A DNA stretch of 64,000 nucleotides. Source: Rhodiola kirilowii (lineage: Eukaryota > Streptophyta > Magnoliopsida > Saxifragales > Crassulaceae). The notes under the pieces were generated by a model that saw only the letters and a list, made by a program, of their open reading frames with translations, searched no databases and was not told the DNA's origin. This document shows, piece after piece, positions 43,656 through 55,988 of this stretch (position 1 is the first letter of the stretch; every line of letters starts with the position of its first letter). Made by a program: the position numbers and the translations under genes. Location of the stretch: positions 31,418,821 to 31,482,820 of the forward strand of contig CM066200.1 of NCBI GenBank assembly GCA_033675215.1. Reading direction: 5' to 3'.

Positions 43656-45386
43656 GCTTTCATTGAGGCAGGGTTGGTAGAATGAGGCAGTGAGGCACGT
43701 GGTGAGCCACTTATTTTGATGATGTGGCAGGGAATAGTGCAGGAATAGTTTTTTCTTTTTGGTTTTGATGGATTTTGGTAGTGGGACATGTGGCGCGCTC
43801 ACAAAGCACCGGGGGGGGGGGGGGTAGATGTGTGGCTCAAATTGTGCCTCACTGCCTCATTCTAATTTTGGTGCATTGACGGAGCCCACTGCACTGTTGT
43901 TAAGGTGCAATGTTCTCTGTACAAAAATAAATTTATATCTTCGCTACTCGCGACTTCACTACTGGGTAGCAAGTGGTAAGTAGGGGTCGAACCCAAGGGA
44001 ATTGGTGGATTAGTTGTTCTTTAATGAAGCTTATGCATAAATTTAATGCGATTGGAGTTGGGTTTGAGTGTGCTTTGAGAACTGAAAGTAAATTACAACA
44101 GTTGATAATGGACTATAAGGAAAGGATTCGGTTTAGGGGTTTCATATCATATCATCGTTCATCATTGACCTCTAATGATCATACTAAGTGTTCAAAAGTG
44201 TATCAAGGCCATTTCAAGCACTCGACTTGCCACACTGTCTAGCCCATTTCAAGGTCATAGAGCACTTGTTCTATTTAGACTAGCACCCCATTTCAAGGTA
44301 TACTAGCCTATGTGCATCCATTTGATCAATCATTTCCGATAAATCCAAATGGTGTTTTAAAGAGGTCGAACACCTCAGATAAGCTTTGCCATTTCAAGCA
44401 TCCACTTACCCGAGTATGTTCACGAACCCCACGGAATAGTTTTGCCATTTCAAGCATCCACTCAACCTTGGAAGTTCTAACCTAATATGTGGCACATAGA
44501 ACAAGTTTTGAAACACTAAGTAGCATTAAGCATAGAGTCTAGAACGGTTTATGATATAAATACTCCCTCTACCGAATACAAGCTTTAGCTACTTGTATTC
44601 ATGTCAAGGAATACAAGCAAACCATGGCTTTGAACAAGGATACCGAAAAGGAGAATAACTTTAAAGTAAGAACAATATATACGGAAAGTAAAGGACAAGC
44701 CGTGGCTTTTGTACCTACCATAAGTGGAGGAGAGGAGCTCCTAAGCAAGATCCAAGCAAGGAAAAGTAGCTCCAAAATGAAGAACAGAGTGTGTATTGAA
44801 AGTGAAGAGAAGAGGGTTAAGCCCTCTATCTCTCTAAAGAACTTGTGGATTGTGGGATGGGATACATTTACAAGGAGAGGGCATCTCTATTTATAGGCTA
44901 AGGGCAAGGGATGGATGTGGATGAGAGGCCACCACATGTCACAAAATGGGAGGAGAAGCAAAAGCCATCGGGGTGAGTCATCACCTCCCTTAGCCGCCCC
45001 CCCATGTGTCACTTCCTCCTTGAAGCCGCCGGCCATGTGAGGTGGAGGAGAGTGAGTGGTGAGTTTTTGATCTTTTCACAAAAGCCATCGGTCCTTTCAG
45101 CTCCGGTCTGACTCTGGTTGCCCTTCGGTTGGACTTGTTTTGAGTGATTCCACGTCAGGTTCTTAAAAGTCGGAATTTGGTCGTGACCTGGAATGACTCG
45201 TAATTCATTTTCAGCTTTAAAACTCCTCCTTAGCCTGTATTCTCTCTAGACTTCAAAATACCCTGTAGATAAATATCGGAACTAACAAGCAAAAAGTTAA
45301 ATAGACAAAGCGTCTATTTTGGTGGGTTTAACTGTGTTTATGATTCATACAATTATGGTCCATCATGCATCATTTAAACGCTCCTC
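43655..45386. mobile_element. TIR element M21, word GAGGCA, split by a Gypsy solo LTR
   Basis: The left part CATTGAGGCAGGG plus the triple word lacks the outermost GGAGCGCTC. The interior has GTAGTGGGACATGTGG and a poly-G run. The right end CATCATTTAAACGCTCCTC resumes after the solo LTR. It abuts the virus fragment. Confidence 0.65.
43877..45365 (-). mobile_element. Gypsy solo LTR related to elements A, C and E
   Basis: The plus strand runs TGACGGAGCCC to GGTCCATCA, i.e. TGATGGACC...GTCA on the minus strand, 1489 bp. TSD TGCAT (43872-43876 and 45366-45370) is perfect. The GGTTCGACCCC motif (minus) and the TATAAATA promoter region (near 44890) are present, with no internal sequence. The element was removed by LTR-LTR recombination. 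Confidence 0.92.
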
Positions 45387-45402
45387 AATATATAGATATA
45401 TA

Positions 45403-45650
45403 GAGGACCGCTCAAATATTAACCCCTTCCTATGGTGTTAACCTATGAACTCATCTCCACCTTTAGATCATTTGATCTAAAGGTGTACAATTATCCAAAA
45501 AATGAAAGTTGTTTGTCTTTTACCTAAAAGTGCAAAATGACAAAAAAATACTTTTTGGACAAATCTACACCTTTAGATCATTTGATCTAAAGGTGCACAA
45601 TGAGTTAATAGGTTAACACCCTAAGGGTGGTTAACATTTGAGCGCACCCC
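45403..45650. mobile_element. TIR element M22, word GTTAAC
   Basis: Ends GAGGACCGCTCAAATATTAAC and GGGGTGCGCTCAAATGTTAAC. GTTAAC, GTTAAC and ATTAAC occupy the three word positions in the right end (start-to-start 18 and 8). The palindromic TTTAGATCATTTGATCTAAA block appears twice. Confidence 0.76.
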
Positions 45651-45755
45651 TATATATATATAAAAGTTTTTTTACTTTTGAGTCGGGTCCTTTCATGTTT
45701 GAAACATAAGGATGAATTTGATTCTCTGCTCCCTTCCCTACCCCTATTTAACTTA
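45651..45755. other. Short AT-rich spacer
   Basis: TA repeats, then about 90 bp without recognised features, ending in the TTA target of the next element. It may be upstream OPT sequence, but no OPT motif is readable. Confidence 0.3.
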
Positions 45756-46918
45756 GGGGCTGTTCTTTTGCACTTCAATACAGTTTTATTAAGTTGAGTA
45801 CAATTAAATTAAGTTTAATACAGTTCAATTAAGTTCAGTACAGTTTAGTAAAGGTCAATACAGTTTAATTAAGTTCAGTACAGTTAAATTAAATTCAATA
45901 TAGTGAAATTAAGTTCAGTACATTTAAATATACTTAAATTAAATTAAGTTAAACATTAATATAATTTTTTCAATTCAATCTAGTTTTTATAGTTTCCAAC
46001 CCTATTATTCAAAACTTTTATTTTATTTTTAATTTTTTAAATAATTTTTGGAAAACCGTAAGATGTATATGAACTAACGGCTTTTCAAGTTTGTGTCCAC
46101 ACTTTTTCGAAAACTATTGCATCCGTTTTAAAATGGAAGTAAACTTTGTTGCACTTGATATGAATTTAAATAACATGTAGAAATAAACATATGAATACAA
46201 TATATATTTTACATAGAAACGTACAATGACATTCAAGTGTAGTACAAATGGAAACATTTATATATCATCATCTTCATCCATGTTCATTTCCACTACATTA
46301 TCTGGACAATCCTTAATAATTTGGAACGCTATCATGTCGCGTAGTTGATTCATTTGCTCTTTTTGTTGTTCCTCAATAATTTTTGGAAAACCTTTAAGAC
46401 ATATATGATCTTAATGGTTTTTCAAGGTTGTGTCCATACCTCTTCACAAACTATTGCATCCGTTTTAAAAAAGAAGTAAACTTTGTTGCACTTGATATGA
46501 ATCAAACGAACATATGGAAATAAACATATAAATACAATGCATATGTTACATAGAAACGTACAATGACATTCAAATATTGTATAAATGGAAACATTTACAT
46601 AGCATCATCTTCATCCATGTTCATTTCCACTACATTATTTAAATATACTTTATAAAATATAATCATAAAAATATACTTAAGTTTTAAAAAGTTTATATAT
46701 AATTTTTTCATTTTCAGTTAAATTAAGTTCAATAAAGTTAAGTTAAATTAAATTCGATAAAGTTAAATTAATTTCAGTATAGTTAAATTAAACTCGATAA
46801 AGTTAAATTAAATTTAGTACAGTTTAATTAAGTTAAGTATAGTTAAATAAACTCGATACAGTAAAATTAAATTAAGTATAATAAAATTCAGGTTAAATTA
46901 AGTTCAAAGAACAGCCTC
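45756..46918. mobile_element. PIF/Harbinger-like (Tourist-type) element, 1163 bp
   Basis: Inverted ends GGGGCTGTTCTTTTGCACTT and GAGGCTGTTCTTTGAACTT with TSD TTA (45753-45755, 46919-46921). Subterminal regions carry degenerate TTAAATTAAGTTCAGTACAG repeats. The middle has a direct duplication of about 220 bp (about 46085-46305 and 46420-46640). On the minus strand a C-terminal-like peptide ending NVVEMNMDEDDDI may be the tail of an element protein. No transposase core is seen. Confidence 0.65.
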
Positions 46919-46921
46919 TTA

Positions 46922-47262
46922 GACATGTTGCCAATGTTTCAGTGGCTTGGTGGCTGCTCACTTCAATAAATAATATATGCCACAAGACGACCCTACTGCC
47001 TGCTGACAGTCCATGGACGTGACCGTGTTTTCTTTGATGCATCAGTCATATATATGGGGACTGGTTGGACCGATGAGAATATTAATTCGGGCCTACCGGA
47101 AATTATATACATCCATGAACTGGTTCTTCCTAGGAGGGGCATTAATTAGGACTAGTTATATATAGTTTGGCTCTTGCACAGGGCATTCCCCGAGTTAAGC
47201 AAGCTTGGATTCCGGCCTCTTATCAACCTTCCGGTTCTTCCAAGGGGCAACGGCTATGATGC
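46922..47262 (+). pseudogene. Oligopeptide transporter (OPT) pseudogene, piece 1
   Basis: OPT family transporters are proton-coupled peptide or metal-chelate carriers with many membrane helices. From 46930 the reading is ANVSVAWWLLTSINNICH then LLPADSPWT, ending in a stop at 47020 where functional OPTs have CPGD. Then come DRVFFDASVI, WGLVGPMRI, SMNWFFLGGAL and VWLLHRAFPELSKLGF, in changing frames, followed by INLPVLPRGNG. This is the order of the last third of an OPT protein. Several frameshifts and stops make it a clear pseudogene. It is cut at GATGC (47258-47262) by a solo LTR. Confidence 0.82.
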
Positions 47263-48256
47263 TGACAAACGTATTTTTAATCCTTTATAGTTGTCAAGTT
47301 ATATGTTTTAGCGGTCAAACTGTAGTAAAAATAATTTGTAAATCTCGGTAAGTCAAGGGTCGATCCAAAGAACAGACGTGCGTATACTAGTATGCAAGTA
47401 ATGTGTTCAGCTACTCGTATAGGAAAAAGGTTTGGTTATTACTAAATCTTAAGTGACACTGAAATTAGGAAAGGTTTTATTCAATCAGAGAAATAATTCA
47501 AAGATCAAACTTCACCCATGCCAACCCACAATTCATGCAACAATGTCACGTAAATTCATCATGCTATCGAATATGGAAATAAACCGAAATAATACTAGAC
47601 AAGCCGCCCATCCATGGATCATTGCCTAGATTAATCCCAACCATTGAACGCCGCCCATCAACGGATTACCAATGGTTTCGATTATTAAGCCTAGGATCTT
47701 TCAGACGATAAAGTCAACTTTCCATATAATTCATGCACTACCAGACCTAATATCAATTTCATGCAACCTGGTTAATACCTAGGACTCATTCATCTTTTGG
47801 TAATTAACCTAAATAAGTTCTAACATGCAAACATCCCATTCAATGTAGAACTTGCAAGAACGATAAAATTAAGCACAATGAAATTGAATACTCGAATTTC
47901 ATCAATGAAAACGTTTAATTCATCACATGAAGAGTTGGGTACAAGGCACGGGATCCGTAGGATCCCAGAATACGAAAGACTACTCACTACTCATGGTAAA
48001 GACATCCAAGAATAGTGTTGAAATAGAAATCAATGACGAGGAAACCGTATTAACAATGTAGCTCGTTGAATCCTCGATCTCCGGCGATGTTCTGCTCTGT
48101 CTTCTTCTCCAAGTTAGGTCTGGAACTCTCCAAAATCAAGCGTCCTTAAAATAGAACCCGAATTTCCTATTTATAATTGGAAATATCCGACGAGGCCGTG
48201 ACACTCGTGACATTCGAGTGTGTCACGACTGTCATGGTCTAGGCAATATTGCATTG

Positions 48257-49184
48257 TGAAATTCTGTAACCTGTTCAAGCTTCTGTTCAAGGTGTAGATG
48301 AGACAGACCTTGAACAACTGTGAAACAGTTCCGCACACAGACCAGAATGGAGGCACACACAGATTGATACCCAGTTTGGCTACGCCTACTCTGGGGGGTT
48401 TTCCACACCCTAAAAAGGACACAAATCTTTACTACGAGTTAGAGCTTACAAGTGGACTTACGCTTACACTCTGTAATTGCCTAGCCTTTAACCCACCGTC
48501 TCTCAGATTTGCAATCTAGATTCACCTCGGTTCACCTTGATCCCCTTCGTTCAAACCTTCCGTCCGAACGAGCTCAACCTTCTCCTGAAGTTCGGAAGCT
48601 CTCTCGAAAGCCGGTTGTGATTTCTTGGTGTGTGCAGCGGTAAGCTCCTATCACAGACTGTCTGAACAGCACACTGAACAGACAGATTCAGTACCGGTGA
48701 ATTTCCAGTGGGAAAACTCAGTCGGCCGTCGCTTTCTCCAATCTCCAATAAGTAGATTACACTCGTGTATTTTTTCTCTCAGAAAGCGATGCAGATTGTG
48801 GTCGCCCTAGCATTCTATTTATATGCAAGGGCTCTCTCCAAATCTGATCCAGATATCTCATCAAATATTTAGGAAATATTCCTAAATATTCGATGTGTAT
48901 CTTTATCAAATCATTAGGGAGAATATTCGAAGACTTCCTTGTCAAGTCAGCCACGCCACCTTTAATCTGATGTGTAGATATTCATTCGAATATCTCCTGC
49001 TCAAACTCTTCGCTGGCCGACTTCAGTTCGAAAAGATCTTTGATCTTTAGAACCTTCCGGAAGACATCCTTGCATCTGCTTCACGCTGTACATGAATACC
49101 AGGATGTGTTCGAACTCCCCCTGAACTCCTGCTTGAACTGTCTAAAGACGCTTTGCCAAATACATGCCACTCAAGGCAACATCA
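48257..49184 (-). repeat. 3' LTR of Sirevirus G
   Basis: About 928 bp, with CAGTCTCCCCCTTGGCATTTT beside it, which is the minus-strand polypurine tract GCCAAGGGGGAGA typical of Sireviruses. Confidence 0.87.
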
Positions 49185-49426
49185 GTCTCCCCCTTGGCAT
49201 TTTGACAAAACCAAATCTGTACTAGATGATTAGAGCTATCTAACTATCTAGACTTTAGACACACTTAAGGGAACAAAAATTGGTCACCTCAAAATACTCC
49301 CCCTTTTTGCCACAAACTGGCAAGGGGTCCAATCTTGTTCGAACAGCAAATCAAACTGTGCTAGAACAAGCACAAGAAAAAAAGTTTAATTGAAACAGAG
49401 TTCAGAGAGTTTGAATTCAAGGACCT

Positions 49427-50003
49427 TCATGCAGACGACTCATCATCGGTGTCATCATCGGTATCTGTGGCCTCAGTTTCACCTTCGCTCGGGTAGCTGA
49501 GGGCACGAGCTAGCTTGTTGATGCGTCTGCGTTGTTCCTTGTCAGCAGCAATAATGGCATTCAGATCTTTGAGCAGCTTACTCCTCTCGTCACGGCCCAT
49601 CGCAGCTCCCCCTTGCTTTGAAGACTCTGGAACATCATTCACTTTCTGATTCGGCTTTTTGAGATCGTTCACATGTCAGCCTTTGAAGAGCTTATGATCA
49701 ATAGAGAACTTTTAAGGGCCCTTAGTGAGACGATCACTTGAGGTTTTCAAGTCTGGAGCTTGATAGATGATCAACTCATATATTAGGGAAGGGAAACAAA
49801 TCTGGTGGAGAGTTCTTTTTGAGGTAGCATGGTCGGCAATCTGTTTAAACATGACTCTTCCCAGGTTGAACTTTAGCTTGTTCCCGATCTGATATATCAA
49901 TTGGGCCATACTCGGTTGACCGTGGATTAATGAGAAGAGGGTCTCCAGTTGAACACGGCAATGAAGTACAACATTGAGTAGAACGTTGAAAGATCAGCTG
50001 TAT
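49427..50003 (-). pseudogene. C-terminal part of the env-like ORF of G
   Basis: Contains ERSKLLKDLNAIIAADKEQR and an acidic C-terminus (TDTDDDTDDESSA). It is separated from the rest (55989-57957) by element E. The equivalent region in F is at 260-494. Relic. Confidence 0.65.
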
Positions 50004-51570
50004 TGATGGACCAAAATTATACGAATAAAAAACACAGTAAAACCCACCAAATTAGACTGTTGGTCTATTTAACTTCTACTTGTTAGTCCCGATATATTTC
50101 TACAGGGTATTTTGGCGCTTAGAAAGAATACAGGCTAAGGAGAGGATTTTACGCTGAAAAGATATCAAGAGTCAATCCAAGGTCAAGATCATATGCCGAC
50201 TGAAGAAATATCAAAGATCCTGACGTTGAATCACTCATAACAAATTAATCAGAAGAATCAGGAGAGGAATCAAGACAGCCCGGGGAAGAAACACACTGAC
50301 AGTTTTGTAAAAAAATGCACAAAACTGTACAAATCTCACACATGGGCAAGATGACCAGCCACTTGGGCAAGAGGTGGCCAAAGCCACCTCTCCTCCACCC
50401 TCCTCCTCACATGGGCGGCTAGAAGGGGAGGAGCCTCCTCCTCACATGGGCGGCTAAGCCTCCCTCCTCCTCCTCTTCCTCCATGTGTTTCCATCCTAGC
50501 CATACACCTCCAAAACTTGCTCTCCACTCCTCCTCCATGGATGCTTGCCATGTGGTGGCTCCTCCTTCCTCCTCCATCTCCACCCTTGGATGACCACCAC
50601 ATGCCACCCATCTCCACCCTTCCTCCTCCTCCTCCTTAGCCTATAAATAGAAGTGCTCCTCCTCATTTGTAAAACACACCAAAATGTGGAGAGCTTCTCT
50701 CTCTACAAAATCTCTCTAGATTTTGGGCACTAATCATGTAATATTACTTTGGAATCAAAACCTGATCCTTGGCGCTTCAACGGTTGTAAGTCTTTTTATT
50801 TATTTAAATTGTATTTATAAACTCGTGTTTATTTCCAAGTTCATAGTTATGATAACCACTGCCATGATTAGTAGCTAAATTAATTATTCGGTTTAAGGGT
50901 GTGTACTTGTATTATAAATGTTTTAGACTTTACTCTTAGTATACCTTTATGTTCGATACTTGTTCTATGTGCCATATATAAAAGTTAGAATGTCTAAGGT
51001 CAAGTAAACCATTTGGAAATGTGACCATAGGGACCGAATGGATAAACTTATCTGAAGAGGTCGACTATTCTAAAAATCATTTGGAAACTGGACCAAAGGG
51101 ACCAAATGGATGCACTTACGGCTAAGATACTTCGAAAGGAGGAATTAGTTTTGCTTAGAACAAGTTTTTTAAATGATGTTGCAAGTCTTGTGCTAGGAAT
51201 AGCCTCAATTCATCTTTGAACATTAAGCATGATCTTGTCTTGCGCTAGAAATAGTTTCAATTCATCTTTGAACACTTGGTATGATCATTAGCGGTCGATG
51301 ATAAACAATTATAATACAAAGCCCCTAAAACCGAATACTTTCCTTACAGTCCATTATCAACTGCTGTAATTTACTTTCAGTTCTCAAAACACACTCAAAC
51401 TCAACCCCAATCGTATTTAATTTCTGCATAAGCTTCATTAAAGAACAACTAATCCACACTGACTCTCTTGGGTTCGACCCCTACTTACCACTTGCTACCC
51501 AGTAGTAAAGTCGCGAGTAGCGGACTTATAAATTTATTTGCACATTTGCTGTGACGACAAGCATCTGTCA
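50004..51570 (+). repeat. 5' LTR of element E
   Basis: TGATGG to CTGTCA, with a CCTCCTCC-rich U3, a TATAAATAG box at 50642 and the GGTTCGACCCC motif near 51471. Confidence 0.93.
50642..50650 (+). promoter_or_regulatory. TATA box in the LTR of E
   Basis: TATAAATAG after CTTAGCC, the same context as in the LTR of A and repeated in the 3' LTR (about 55039). Confidence 0.55.
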
Positions 51571-51573
51571 AAT

Positions 51574-51590
51574 TGGCGCCGTTGCCGGGG
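51574..51590 (+). other. Primer binding site (tRNA-Asp) of element E
   Basis: TGGCGCCGTTGCCGGGG starts three bases after the LTR. Confidence 0.9.
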
Positions 51591-51645
51591 AGTTGTGCAT
51601 CGGAATAGTTGTTCTGTTTTCTTTTTTCTTTTTTCTTGTTTTATC

Positions 51646-52929
51646 ATGCAATTCACTAAGTCCTACTACTACGGAATGGAACCTTGGAACACTGAGGAGT
51701 TTTCCCCACCACCCTTCGAACTTGAAATCCGCGAGAAGATCAACAAAATAACGCAATCCCGGGACGAAACATTGGATGAGTACTTATGGTACTTCGATTC
51801 CATTGTGACGAGCTGCCCGCACCATGGATTCACCAACTTCGATCTTCAAACAAAGTTTCTCTGTGGAATTTTGCCACATGAGTGGGACCAGCTAAATAAT
51901 GCAGCAGGAGGATCAATGTGGGACTTAACCGAGGATGATCTTTGGAAATTAATAAACGATTTGGCCGCAAGGTCAAGACCAAGCCAAGATCAGGCCGAGC
52001 CAATCGAGGACGGTATAACGGAGCTGGCATCTAGCATCCAACAATTGGACAACACAATGCAACAAATCAGAGCTAAAACTGAATTATGGGCGGCAGAAAA
52101 GGAGCTGGCAGCTAGCACCCAGCAATTGGCCGCAGACATGCAGCAATTGAGTGCATTGATGCACTAATTCATGGCTGAACCCGAGGAGCCGACTGAGGAT
52201 GAGGACCCGCAAATGACCGAAGAAGAACTGCCCCAATCAGACCCGGTCCTTATCACCAATCCATCCGAGGAAATCACTGTCCTAACTGCCGAGCCTACAG
52301 AAGTCCCGAACCTCACTGCTGAAGCGGCCGAAGAAATCAAGCCAGGCCCGGTCCTTACGCTCGGAGCACCCGAGGAAGTCCCGGACCTCATTGCCGAACT
52401 GTCCGAGAAAGACCTAGTCCTCACTGTCGGAGCACCTGAAACAGACCTAGTCCTCATGGTCGAAGTGCCTCAACTTAACCCTTCGCGTTTCATGCCGATC
52501 ATAACCACCGAAGATCATATAATCAATGATGATGTGGTACAAGGGGAGTTGGAGGCAGAGCATGAGCCAAAAAAGTCGACAAAGGAAATCTCTCTCGTCA
52601 CAAGCCAAGAAAAACCACCCGGGAACTCAATCATTCCAAGACAACCATTCGTAGCTACCACCAAGAAGAGGCCTCACATGAGAACATGCCTGTGGTCGCC
52701 GATGTTTGAAGGCACAAAACCTAACTTCCAAACTCGCGAAAGTGCCAACTATTCAAACATGAAGAAGCGGCAAAGGCATGGGCCGAAAGAATGGAAACCC
52801 GGAAGGAGAAACAAGAAAGCACGACTCAATGGACCAGCAGCTATGGTCAAAGAAGCCTCACCCTCTCAGAGCAAAAGGACAACCGAGAAGAAATTCGACC
52901 TCAAGCACCCATGGGATCCCTACTTATGA
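51646..52929 (+). pseudogene. Short gag-like ORF region of element E
   Basis: Same layout as in A: MQFTKSYYYGMEPW start, partial gag domain (ETLDEYLWYFDS), Q-rich helix, acidic repeats (TAEPTEVPNLTAEAAEE) and the tail KFDLKHPWDPYL. The acidic part is shorter than in A. Looks broken about once. Confidence 0.82.
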
Positions 52930-52945
52930 TCCAGGAATGAGGTAT

Positions 52946-52995
52946 CGTCGAACCAACGACGTTAAACAAAGGCACTGGTCGGGAGGTAACCCGAC
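52946..52995 (+). other. Two tandem hairpins after the ORF of element E
   Basis: CGTCG/CGACG (52946-52961) and GTCGGG/CCCGAC (52978-52995), as in A, B and C. Confidence 0.7.
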
Positions 52996-53283
52996 ACTAT
53001 CTTACTTTCTGCACTTTATTTTCTGTCTTTTTATTTTCTATGTTTTAGTTTTTATCAATAAGTCGCTCTCACCCACTTGGTGCATAGAAGATTTGACTAT
53101 TCAGGAATCGGACTTGGGTGCAACATTAAGCCAGTCAGGGCTACGCTCAGAGTTCAAGGCCCCAGCCGAACTCCCTCGATTATCCAGCCTCGAGCCATGT
53201 CGTTCACTCGACACCTTAAAGGGAGTTCTGTCTTTCCTTTTCCTTAATATCAATTCCTTCTCGTATAACAACTGCTTGCATGG

Positions 53284-53335
53284 CTTTCGAACTAAGTAGT
53301 GCTGAAAGGCATGACTTCGTTCGAAAGTGTGGGGT
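53284..53335 (+). other. Long hairpin with PPT-like tract, element E
   Basis: Arms CTTTCGAAC (53284-53292) and GTTCGAAAG (53319-53327). Compared with A, B and C, a T:A pair has become C:G on both sides, so pairing is kept. GTGTGGGGTGAG follows. Confidence 0.65.
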
Positions 53336-54364
53336 GAGAACCGCATGTGTACATAAATAAACAACATGTTTTTTCTGTTTTAGTGTATCTTTTTGAAAGT
53401 ATGAACTTACGAATGTGAAAAAGATAGACCGAAATTCATGCATTAACCTTGTGAAAATTCAACTGTTTAAAAACTTAGAATGTAACTTTCCATTTGTCCT
53501 TTGTGCTGAGATAACTAGGGATGTGGAGTTGACATAAACTGCCCTAGAGAGGCTTGGCAAGCAATCAAAGGATCAGATCAAACTATATGGTTTTCGAAGT
53601 CAGTGGACGCTGCACTTCGGGTTTCAGTGAAAATTGAAGTCATCTCCGCCATGCAATGCAAAAGGCGAGGACGGGAATCAGACCGTCCTATCTCTTGTCA
53701 AAGTAGCCGAGAAAATAGATGAGCGACCCTCATCTTGACCCGCGCGAAAACGACAGTCAAAGTAGCCGAGAAAATAGATGAGCGACCCTCATCTTGACCC
53801 GCGCAAAACGACAAAGACGAGAGGAGCGGGGAGGTATTTCCATAGGCTTGCGGGCGATGATTGGACCTCCCAAAAAGGCTTGAGAAAATGGACTAGCAGT
53901 CACAAAAAGGCGAAAAACTCAAAGAAGAAAATCAAAAGAGGCCAAAGGCCCAAAATTGTGAAGGTTTTAACCGAGCAAAAGTGAAGCACTCAAAAAGTCA
54001 AATCAAAGGCCAAAGGCCGATTCACTACAACAAAAAAGCAGTCCCTCGCCAAAGAAGAAAATCAAAGTACTCAAACCACTGAAACCTGAACCGAATCACG
54101 TGCTAGAGAAAGCTACCAGAAAACCATATAGTGCGAGACGATCCCAAGATTGCAGTCCAGGAGCCTAAAAAGGGCTATCTCCCGAAACATCCAATATAAT
54201 TTGCTTCTCAGCACGAAGGTACACGTATCAAGTTTCTTCTATTTATTTACACAGTTCAATTTGGTAATAAGTAAGTAATGCATGAACTAGGATAAATCTA
54301 GTTCATAGTCTCACTTTCATATTCAAAGTTTTTACATGGATTGTGTGCACGCCCTTGAATAGCA
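53336..54364 (+). other. Conserved non-coding 3' module of element E
   Basis: Collinear with the other three elements. A local duplication of about 55 bp (AGTAGCCGAGAAAATAGATG) lies near 53700-53780. No supported coding sequence. Confidence 0.6.
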
Positions 54365-54400
54365 TTGTTCGGGACGAACAACTAAAAGTGTGGGGTAATC
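54365..54400 (+). other. Terminal hairpin and polypurine tract of element E
   Basis: TTGTTCG/CGAACAA (54365-54381) is followed by AAAAGTGTGGGGTAATC next to the 3' LTR. Confidence 0.82.
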
Positions 54401-55983
54401 TGATGGACCAAAATTATACGAATCAAAAACACAGTAAAACCCACCAAATTAGACTGTTGGTCTATTTAACTTCTACTTGTTAGTCCCGATATATTTCTAC
54501 AGGGTATTTTGGCGCTTAGAAAGAATACAGGCTAAGGAGAGGATTTTACGCTGAAAAGATATCAAGCGTCAATCCAAGGTCAAGATCATATGCCGACTGA
54601 AGAAATATCAAAGATCCTGACGTTGAATCACTCATAACAAATTAATTAGAAGAATCAGGAGAGGAATCAAGACAGCCCGGGGAAGAAACACACTGACAGT
54701 TTTGTGAAAAGACTGCACAAAACTGTACAAATCTCACACATGGGCAAGATGACCGGCCACTTGGGCAAGAGGTGGCCAAAGCCACCTCTCCTCCACCCTC
54801 CTCCTCACATGGGCGGCTAGAAGGGGAGGAGCCTCCTCCTCACATGGGCGGCTAAGCCTCCCTCCTCCTCCTCTTCCTCCATGTGTTTCCATCCTAGCCA
54901 TACACCTCCAAAACTTGCTCTCCACTCCTCCTCCATGGATGCTTGCCATGTGGTGGCTCCTCCTTCCTCCTCCATCTCCACCCTTGGATGACCACCACAT
55001 GCCACCCATCTCCACCCTTCCTCCTCCTCCTCCTTAGCCTATAAATAGAAGTGCTCCTCCTCATTTGTAAAACACACCAAAATGTGGAGAGCTTCTCTCT
55101 CTATGGCGCTTCAACGGTTGTAAGTCTTTTTATTTATTTAAATTGTATTTATAAACTCGTGTTTATTTCCAAGTTCATAGTTATGATAACCACTGCCATG
55201 ATTAGTAGCTAAATTAATTATTCGGTTTAAGGGTGTGTACTTGTATTATAAATGTTTTAGACTTTACTCTTAGTATACCTTTATGTTCGATACTTGTTCT
55301 ATGTGCCATATATAAAAGTTAGAATGTCTAAGGTCAAGTAAACCATTTGGAAATGTGACCATAGGGGTCCAAATTCGTAAGCTCTTCCTTAGATATTCGT
55401 GATCACACTCGGGTAAGTGGACCATTTGGAAACTGAACCAAAGGGACCGAATGGATAAACTTATCTGAAGAGGTCGACTATTCTAAAAATCATTTGGAAA
55501 CTGGACCAAAGGGACCAAATGGATGCACTTACGGCTAAGATACTTCGAAAGGAGGAATTAGTTTTGCTTAGAACAAGTTTTTTAAATGATGTTGCAAGTC
55601 TTGTGCTAGGAATAGCCTCAATTCATCTTTGAACATTTAGCATGATCATGTCTTGCGCTAGAAATAGTTTCAATTCATCTTTGAACACTTGGTATGATCA
55701 TTAGCGGTCGATGATAAACAATTATAATACAAAGCCCCTAAAACCGAATACTTTCCTTACAGTCCATTATCAACTGCTGTAATTTACTTTCAGTTCTCAA
55801 AACACACTCAAACTCAACCCCAATCGTATTTAATTTCTGCATAAGCTTCATTAAAGAACAACTAATCCACACTGACTCTCTTGGGTTCGACCCCTACTTA
55901 CCACTTGCTACCCAGTAGTAAAGTCGCGAGTAGCGGACTTATAAATTTATTTGCACATTTGTTGTGACGACAAGCATCTGTCA
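54401..55983 (+). repeat. 3' LTR of element E
   Basis: TGATGG to CTGTCA, followed by TSD TGTAT and the env-like ORF of G. Confidence 0.93.
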
Positions 55984-55988
55984 TGTAT

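Larger units (their letters stand above)
50004..55983 (+). mobile_element. Element E: gag-only Ty3/Gypsy non-autonomous element, sister of A
   Basis: TSD TGTAT (49999-50003 and 55984-55988). LTRs 50004-51570 and 54401-55983 (1567 and 1583 bp) are about 99% identical outside a few length differences. Interior: tRNA-Asp PBS (51574-51590), shortened gag-like ORF region (51646-52929), tandem hairpins, long hairpin, non-coding module, terminal hairpin and PPT. No protease, RT or integrase. The coding region looks broken about once. It sits in the env-like ORF of Sirevirus G, within about 300 aligned bases of where A sits in F. Confidence 0.92.

Noticed and set aside
44624-44896. 90-codon ORF
   Set aside because: It lies inside the minus-strand solo LTR and corresponds to its leader region.
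50336-50617. Gly/Met/Arg-rich ORF on the minus strand, repeated at 54734-55015
   Set aside because: Reverse reading of the CT-rich LTR of E, present in both LTRs.
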